Source: Atrichornis clamosus (taxonomy: Eukaryota; Chordata; Aves; Passeriformes; Menuridae). From it: a stretch of 64,000 nucleotides of DNA. The notes beneath the pieces were generated by a model that was not told the DNA's origin, ran no database searches, and saw only the letters and a program-made list of their open reading frames with translations. Below, in pieces: positions 59,201 through 64,000 of this stretch. Position numbers and translations under genes: made by a program. The DNA lies in assembly GCA_013400975.1 (NCBI GenBank), contig WBMZ01014180.1:1-64000 (forward strand), read 5' to 3'. Within the stretch, counting starts at the first letter, position 1. Each line of letters starts with the position of its first letter.

Positions 59201-62200
59201 CTATTGAGTTTTTAAATTTATTAAAAGCATCTCCCAGAGTGTCTGGGAGAGGTGTTTTGAGACTCGTGTGAGAATACATTTCTGCTGAATAGGAATGCTA
59301 ATTTCCTTGTCTGACTTTAAAGTGGAAATGGGACCAGAGACAAAAAATAGTTTGTAGGGCTGCTAAAGGGTCTTCTGCTCCTGGGTCTCCAAAATCACTG
59401 CTGTTGAGAATGTCTGTGGAGCAAAATGGAACCATTTTAGAGACCCAGCTTACTGGTATCTCCATGTAAATGGCCCTTACTCACCTGGGGCTGTCACGTC
59501 ACGCAAATGCAGGTGCCTGATATCCACCACTGGAGTCAGGCCACTTGTAAGTCACTGGTCTGCCCCAGGCCTCTGCAGTCATGTTAGAGGAGTCATAGGT
59601 GGGCTCTAGGGAGGGACGTGTCAGCTCTCACACATGGGATTTGTCAGGCTTGGGTTAGCTTTCATCCTGACTTTGGCTTTTAAACAAGAAGTGGGGGAGT
59701 TGGAGTCCAGCCTTGGTCTTTGCACTCTAGTAATACACAAGAGCATTTGCATCCCTTACCGGGCCTCCCAGATTTTGCTCAGGAAAACCTCAATCCTTGA
59801 GTCATTTCCTTGGAAATCGATATGTCTTTTTCTTTTTTTCTCCCCCCATTAAGCTTTAAGTGTCGGCAGATGTACCACGCGCCCACAGACTGTGCTACCA
59901 TTCGGAAATGGCTCACCAAGTGTGCAGATGACTCTGAAACAGCCAACTACATCAGTGCTCACACTAAAGATGTAAGGACAAGCACCTGCACGTTATTTTG
60001 TGTCCTTTAGCCCTGCCTGAAAAGCAGGATACAATTCTGTACATATGTAGCATTGTGTTCTGCTTTTTCACAGACCGCAAATTCTCACATCTCCCTAGAG
60101 ACTGTCAGAAGCTACTGTTGCATGTCAACTAATTATGTCCCTATTCCAGTGATAAAACTCACCTGAATGCCATGGGAATGCTTTATGTGGGAAGCTCAGC
60201 TGCCCTCCTGCAGTAAGGACCTAGTGGTCCTTATTCCAGACCAGGTGTGAATGTCTTTGACAGCCAGGTGTGCTGTCTTCCCACAGGCACAAGAATTGAG
60301 GCTACTTTGAAATGATCAGTGGAGATGTATTTAAAATTGAAGGAGAGGGTGTAGTAAGTGTGAAGTCAGTACCAAAAAAGGTTCCAGTGGGGTTTAAGCC
60401 TGAACAACTTTGTGGAGTATTGTGAACTGGAAAGTGAGGGAGATAAAGTCTTGATTTGGCAAGGACTGCAAAATGGGATAGTTGAAGTCTGTAAATGAGA
60501 CATTGGAGTACTTCTGGTAGATTTAGACCCAAGACAAAGAAATAGTATCACATACTGTGCGTGCTGGCCTACCTGTAGAATAGTCTTTAAAACTTATAGA
60601 TATACTACCTTTATCCTCTAAATTAGCTGTCTGAGATTGGAACTTTTAATGTCTTGTGGGGTTTTTGTGGCCTGACTTCAAGACTATTCTGAGCTGCATT
60701 TGTATTGCCATGGCCAGTGACAGTTGTGACAGTGCTAATTAGCTTCAGCTATGTTAGGAAAAGGAGTACTTGGATAGACCAGAGATTTCAAGTTCCCTTC
60801 CTTGTCCGGAGAAGGTGTCAGCATGTGATGGCATTGTTTCTGCTATACTCATTCGTAGACATAAGGTTCTCTTTTATGGACCATTGTCCCAGCATACCTT
60901 TTGCCTGACATGAAAATTTATAAAAAGTAGCAAAACGCACTTCCTTCTTTGTACCTGTGCAACCCAAAAAATATATCTGGACGCTCCAGGGTATCTGTGG
61001 AGTGAGGAGGTGTCACTGTGGTCAGCCAGAGTCTCTGCAGGTAGCTGAGTTGTTATCTGTTAGTGGCTGCTGAAGGCAGAATATAGTGACAATTATCTGT
61101 AGTCTATGTAGCTGTGACACACTGTCATACATGAACTAATTGTGTCCCTGTGCCTGAGTAACTGTAGCAGAGTGGTAATTCAGCAAGACTTTCAGTTTTG
61201 CAAAGAGTAACAACAGTAAGTCTGTTTTCTTGAGGAAACAATCCAGTGCTGCAGTGTAACTTCCTGACTTCGCCTTTCTTCCTTCTTTTGAATGGAGCTG
61301 TCAGGAAATGGTGGGAGGCAGGTTATAAATGCTAATGTTCTCATATATGTGAATACATATTTAAAAGAAAAAGGCAGAGAGGAATAATCACACAAGTGCT
61401 GTCATTCTCCAGAAGGCTGCTAGAGTTGGATCTAACAATTGCTTCTGTTTCCTCAGTGTCCCAAGTGCAATATCTGTATTGAAAAGAATGGAGGCTGCAA
61501 TCACATGGTGAGCAATTCCCCAAACACGTCAAACCTCCCTTGTTCCTAGCGGAATTTTTTTCCCACACTTTCTGCTAACCAAGTGCCTCTTGTCTTTTCT
61601 TTTTCAGCAATGTTCCAAATGCAAGCATGGTAAGTTGGATTTGGAAGCAGTTTTCTCTGCAGTGTTTGTCAGTGGTGATGGTCCTTTCTCTTTTTTTCTT
61701 TTTTTTCTTTTTTCTGGGGATATGAAGACAGATTGTGAACACTGGCTGAAACATTTTTCCCCTAGTAAAAGCTGAACAGGATATTAATTACAGACTTTTG
61801 TGTGGTAGCTTTCTTTCCCACTGGCTGTGATCTCAGCTGGGTTCTGATTCAGTGCTAGTTTGGCTCCTGCCCCCTGACATGTGCATGGGATAGAGAAATC
61901 TCCAGAATATTAACAGTGGAATCCATCTTACAGGAGAGCTTTCCATGTAATTGTATTTGTAATCAGCTGAAAATACTGTCAGAACTGAGTCATTTATTCA
62001 GATCAGCTTAAGTCCTTCTGCTTAGTGATGAAAATAAGGAGCTTCAGCCCAGATGAAACTGCAGGAGCTGTGAATTGTTATACATAACAGCAGCTGCTGG
62101 GCTTCTCAGTCCACTCCTGTGCAATCGAGTGTCTTTGGCCCATTGTGTGGTTCAACAAAATGACGGCCTGTTCTTGCACTTACCTTTTCATGGCAGAACT

Positions 62201-63276
62201 AATTTCTGTTGAGTTGTAGTGACGTAGTTGTATTCAGCCCTCTGAGTTAAGGGTACCACTAAAAACTATTGTAATACCAGAACCTTATTGGGAAGATGAT
62301 TAAAGATTACTGTCCTCTCTCGTTTCCTTTGCTTTGGGGTTCTCAGCAGCACTGGCTGTGCTTTGATGGAGCTCTGTGAAAAGGGTGAGCAGGCAAGTGC
62401 CAAGGCACGATGGTGACCAGCACTTGAGAAGGCTGGTGAACTCTGGAAATACAGATTTCAGTCTCCTTATCATGAGTAACACAGAAGGGATTCTTACTGT
62501 ACCAACTTAATATTTTTTCCTTCCCAGCAGAACACTCTCAGCCTCACTCTGAAATCAGAAAATTGTCATTTGCTATTTTTGCTATTGCTCTCTTTCCTCT
62601 GCTTTCTTCCCGTTTCAGCGGCTCCTAACTTGAAGTGTCATAAACCACTGACATCTGACATTACCTGGGTAGTTCCCTCCTCCAGAGAACTGAGAGCAGA
62701 GTTTCTTTTGCATGAGTTAGTTCACTTTTGGATGTGATTGTCCATGCTTTATTCAGATAGAGGTTTGCATGGGGCAGTGCTGGGTAGGGTGCAACTCGAA
62801 AGACTTGCAGCCTCTTCTCTAACCCAGAGTGACAGCCTGTGCAGAGTGCAAGTGCAGTTCTGCCCAGTGGTCTTGGTGTACAGGATCCAGGACTTCAGGA
62901 TTTACTTTCCATAGTTGAATGGGAGGCTGTATAATTAAAATCTTCAAGACAGGCTGGTATTTCTGGCTCACTGTTGAGTTCTGTTTTGCAAGATGATACA
63001 AAACGTGTGTGTTTCTTGGCTTAGCAGAAATATCTGAAAACAGATGGGCTGTGTCTCCTGAAGCTTTTCTTTCTCAGAGGTTTTTTTCTGTGCATCACAG
63101 TGGGTTTCTTTCTGTTTTCTGCAGACTTCTGCTGGATGTGTCTGGGAGACTGGAAGACTCATGGCAGCGAGTACTACGAATGCAGTCGGTACAAAGAGAA
63201 TCCTGATATTGTAAACCAGAGTCAGCAAGCACAGGCCAGGGAGGCCCTTAAGAAGTACTTGTTCTATTTTGAGAGG
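37984..63276 (+). CDS. ARIH2: Ariadne-2 RBR E3 ubiquitin ligase, 3' part beyond window
   Basis: ARIH2 takes ubiquitin from an E2 onto a RING2 cysteine and passes it to substrates, working with neddylated cullin-5 RING ligases. Ten in-phase exons encode 368 residues. They comprise an acidic N-terminus ([18 protein letters not shown]), a UBA-like region around 55-120, RING1 (C136, C139, C153, H155, C158, C161, C180, C185), IBR (C225, C230, C246, C249, C254, C257, H262, C267) and RING2 (C294, C297, C307, C312, C315, C320, C323). Cys307 in NGGCNHM corresponds to the catalytic Cys310 of human. The last exon seen ends at the start of the Ariadne domain (KKYLFYFER); the rest, about 125 residues in human, is past 64000. 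Coding blocks: 37984-38232, 50902-50969, 52279-52342, 57062-57209, 57725-57846, 58737-58846, 59854-59971, 61457-61507, 61608-61629, 63125-63276. Confidence 0.97.
42086..42104. repeat. T19 homopolymer run
   Basis: Nineteen consecutive T residues inside the long ARIH2 intron. No retroelement tail or target duplication is visible beside it. Confidence 0.8.
49072..49117. repeat. Perfect 13-bp inverted repeat (hairpin), 20-nt loop
   Basis: Left arm CTGCCAGGCTGGG at 49072-49084 pairs exactly with CCCAGCCTGGCAG at 49105-49117. One G-U pair is possible inside and one outside the stem. In the ARIH2 pre-mRNA this would be a stable stem-loop. No known small RNA was recognised. Confidence 0.75.
50902..50969 (+). 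CDS. ARIH2: ARIH2 coding exon 2 (residues 84-106)
   Basis: Encodes [20 protein letters not shown] then LE, ending in two bases of Arg106. Flanked by TTTTCCACCTAG and GTAAGT. Part of the UBA-like region. Confidence 0.96.
52279..52342 (+). CDS. ARIH2: ARIH2 coding exon 3 (residues 106-127)
   Basis: Completes Arg106 and encodes [20 protein letters not shown] then H. CTTTTCAG acceptor, GTAAGT donor. Confidence 0.96.
53719..55044 (-). pseudogene. Decayed avian-type endogenous retroviral gag
   Basis: Several separate open stretches in different frames look like parts of a gag polyprotein. One is 54820-55044. A 184-codon stretch at 54170-54724 begins with a likely coiled coil and ends in a proline-rich linker, followed by the short motif [20 protein letters not shown] typical of the start of capsid in bird ERVs. 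A capsid-like stretch lies near 53900-54080, and another at 53719-53916 contains [13 protein letters not shown]. Stops and frameshifts separate them, so no functional protein can be made. Family assignment is by pattern recognition, not by search. Confidence 0.7.
55118..55135 (-). other. Primer-binding-site candidate of the ERV remnant
   Basis: Seven bases inside the LTR end, the minus strand reads TGGCGCAGAGAGCAGGGT, starting with the TGG expected for pairing with a tRNA CCA end. I could not match it to a particular tRNA. Confidence 0.45.
55143..55730 (-). repeat. Retroviral LTR (5' LTR of the remnant), 588 bp
   Basis: The segment has TG...CA ends: TGTTAGA at the low-coordinate end and CCTACA at the other, an imperfect inverted repeat. 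The low-coordinate end lies 7 bases from the primer-site candidate. On the minus strand an ATAAAAGG TATA-like box occurs about 200 bases into the LTR (55522-55529). A GA-run lies at 55411-55426. A clear AATAAA was not found. The outer boundary near 55730 is a best guess. Confidence 0.6.
57062..57209 (+). CDS. ARIH2: ARIH2 coding exon 4 (residues 128-177), RING1
   Basis: Encodes [20 protein letters not shown] and onward to VKDGVGV plus one base of Gly177. Carries six RING1 zinc ligands (C136, C139, C153, H155, C158, C161). CTCCCAG acceptor, GTGAGT donor. Confidence 0.97.
57725..57846 (+). CDS. ARIH2: ARIH2 coding exon 5 (residues 177-217)
   Basis: Encodes [20 protein letters not shown] and onward to FRDYVE. 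Supplies the last two RING1 ligands, C180 and C185. TCTCAG acceptor, GTAGTG donor. Confidence 0.97.
58737..58846 (+). CDS. ARIH2: ARIH2 coding exon 6 (residues 218-254), IBR start
   Basis: Encodes [20 protein letters not shown] and onward to CNEVF plus two bases of Cys254. Contains IBR ligands C225, C230, C246 and C249. CCACAG acceptor, GTAAGA donor. Confidence 0.97.
59854..59971 (+). CDS. ARIH2: ARIH2 coding exon 7 (residues 254-293), IBR end
   Basis: Completes Cys254 and encodes [20 protein letters not shown] and onward to ISAHTKD. Contains IBR ligands C257, H262 and C267. Acceptor CATTAAG is an unusual AAG; donor GTAAGG. Confidence 0.97.
61457..61507 (+). CDS. ARIH2: ARIH2 coding exon 8 (residues 294-310), RING2 with catalytic Cys
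   Basis: Encodes [17 protein letters not shown], holding RING2 ligands C294 and C297 and the predicted ubiquitin-accepting C307. Exactly 51 nt, phase 0 at both ends. CCTCAG acceptor, GTGAGC donor. Confidence 0.97.
61608..61629 (+). CDS. ARIH2: ARIH2 coding exon 9, 22-nt microexon (residues 311-318)
   Basis: Encodes QCSKCKH plus one base of Asp318. It supplies RING2 ligands C312 and C315 and separates from exon 8 by a 100-bp intron. CTTTTTCAG acceptor and GTAAGT donor are both strong. Its length is not a multiple of three, so skipping would shift the frame. Confidence 0.94.
63125..63276 (+). CDS. ARIH2: ARIH2 coding exon 10 (residues 318-368)
   Basis: Completes Asp318 and encodes [20 protein letters not shown] and onward to KKYLFYFER. 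Contains the remaining RING2 ligands (C320, C323 and downstream His/Cys) and the first helix of the Ariadne domain. TTCTGCAG acceptor, GTAGGA donor. The next exon, expected to start with Trp, is not in the window. Confidence 0.96.
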
Positions 63277-64000
63277 GTAGGAGACATCTCCTTGGCCAGA
63301 GCTGCTGTAGCCTTTTAATGCTCCCTGCCTGGTGCAAAGGTCATTGCCAGCAATCTCCGTGCAAGAAACTGCCCAAAGAGAACTTGTGCAGAATTTTCAG
63401 GCCCTACTGTTTTTCACTCAAAATCCTGCTCTGCGAGTCCCATCCAAACCAGTGGTGTCACACCCAAAGCAAATTGTATTTGCTCCTATATTCCCTTGTG
63501 CTAGAGAAAATCAGTATTACCTGTGTGTCACTGTGCCATGTACCTGCAGGCTAAGTGCTGCTGCACTAGATAGATATGGCTCCAATCATCCCCTTTCAGT
63601 ATTGGGGAACTTCAGTTCCTTGCAGTATGTCTTTATACAGACAAAAACTAAATAAACTCTGCCATGTTCAAAGCTTCATTGGCTGTAACAAAGTTTTACT
63701 AAAATTTCATGTAATCACATTTTTTAAAGTTGCAGTCAGAGCATCTCTGTCCACACAGCAGGCTCCATGCACCTGGCCATGCAGAGCAACTCTACAGCAG
63801 CATCTCTAGAAGAGAATGTGGTAGAGGTTAAATACTGCTGCGTTTCAGTTTCTCTGTTAAAATGAGTTTATTCTTCACAGCATGAGCCAAGTCCTGTCAT
63901 AAAATAAATGTGTTCATTCCTGGCTCTCCAGATCAACAGGCTTTGGGAAATAGCCATGTTTACAATGTGCACATGGATGTTGGAGTTCATTAAGCCCATG
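63277..64000 (+). other. ARIH2: ARIH2 intron running off the right edge
   Basis: No further ARIH2 exon was recognised up to 64000. AATAAA hexamers at about 63650 and 63903 lie inside the intron and could only matter for premature polyadenylation. Confidence 0.7.

Overview
The window reads as nuclear DNA of a bird. Coding sequence sits in short exons with GT...AG introns. It contains chicken-repeat-1 (CR1) type LINE fragments, and an avian-type endogenous retrovirus gag remnant lies in one intron. The species cannot be fixed from the sequence alone.

Two genes are supported, head to head around one CpG island at about 33.2-34.3 kb. On the minus strand, SLC25A20 (mitochondrial carnitine/acylcarnitine carrier) is complete: nine coding exons from the ATG at 33709 to the stop at 23449, with all exon phases agreeing and giving 301 residues. 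On the plus strand, ARIH2 (Ariadne-2, an RBR-type E3 ubiquitin ligase) has a probable non-coding first exon ending at 34118. Ten coding exons run from 37984 to 63276 and encode 368 residues: the acidic N-terminus, RING1, IBR and RING2 with its catalytic cysteine, and the start of the Ariadne domain. The C-terminal exons lie beyond the right edge. Human chromosome 3p21.31 also has SLC25A20 and ARIH2 as neighbours, with PRKAR2A on the far side of SLC25A20.

Layout: 1-250 is a GC/CpG-rich edge, possibly the border of a promoter island of a gene to the left. 250-22.4 kb is intergenic with three CR1 copies, a pair of RFX X-box-like motifs near 8.9 kb, and an orphan CpG-enriched patch at 17.1-17.7 kb. 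22.4-33.8 kb is SLC25A20. 33.2-34.3 kb is the shared promoter island, with CRE, CCAAT, Sp1 and duplicated ZNF143-type motifs. 34.1-64 kb is ARIH2, including a 12.7 kb intron and a 22-nt microexon. A decayed retroviral 5' LTR and gag lie antisense in the intron at 52.3-57.1 kb.

The two proteins act separately: one imports acylcarnitines into mitochondria for beta-oxidation, and the other ubiquitinates substrates with cullin-5 complexes. Any link between them is at the level of the shared promoter. I found no wholly new coding system. The most interesting unexplained signals are cis-regulatory motif arrangements and one long intronic hairpin.
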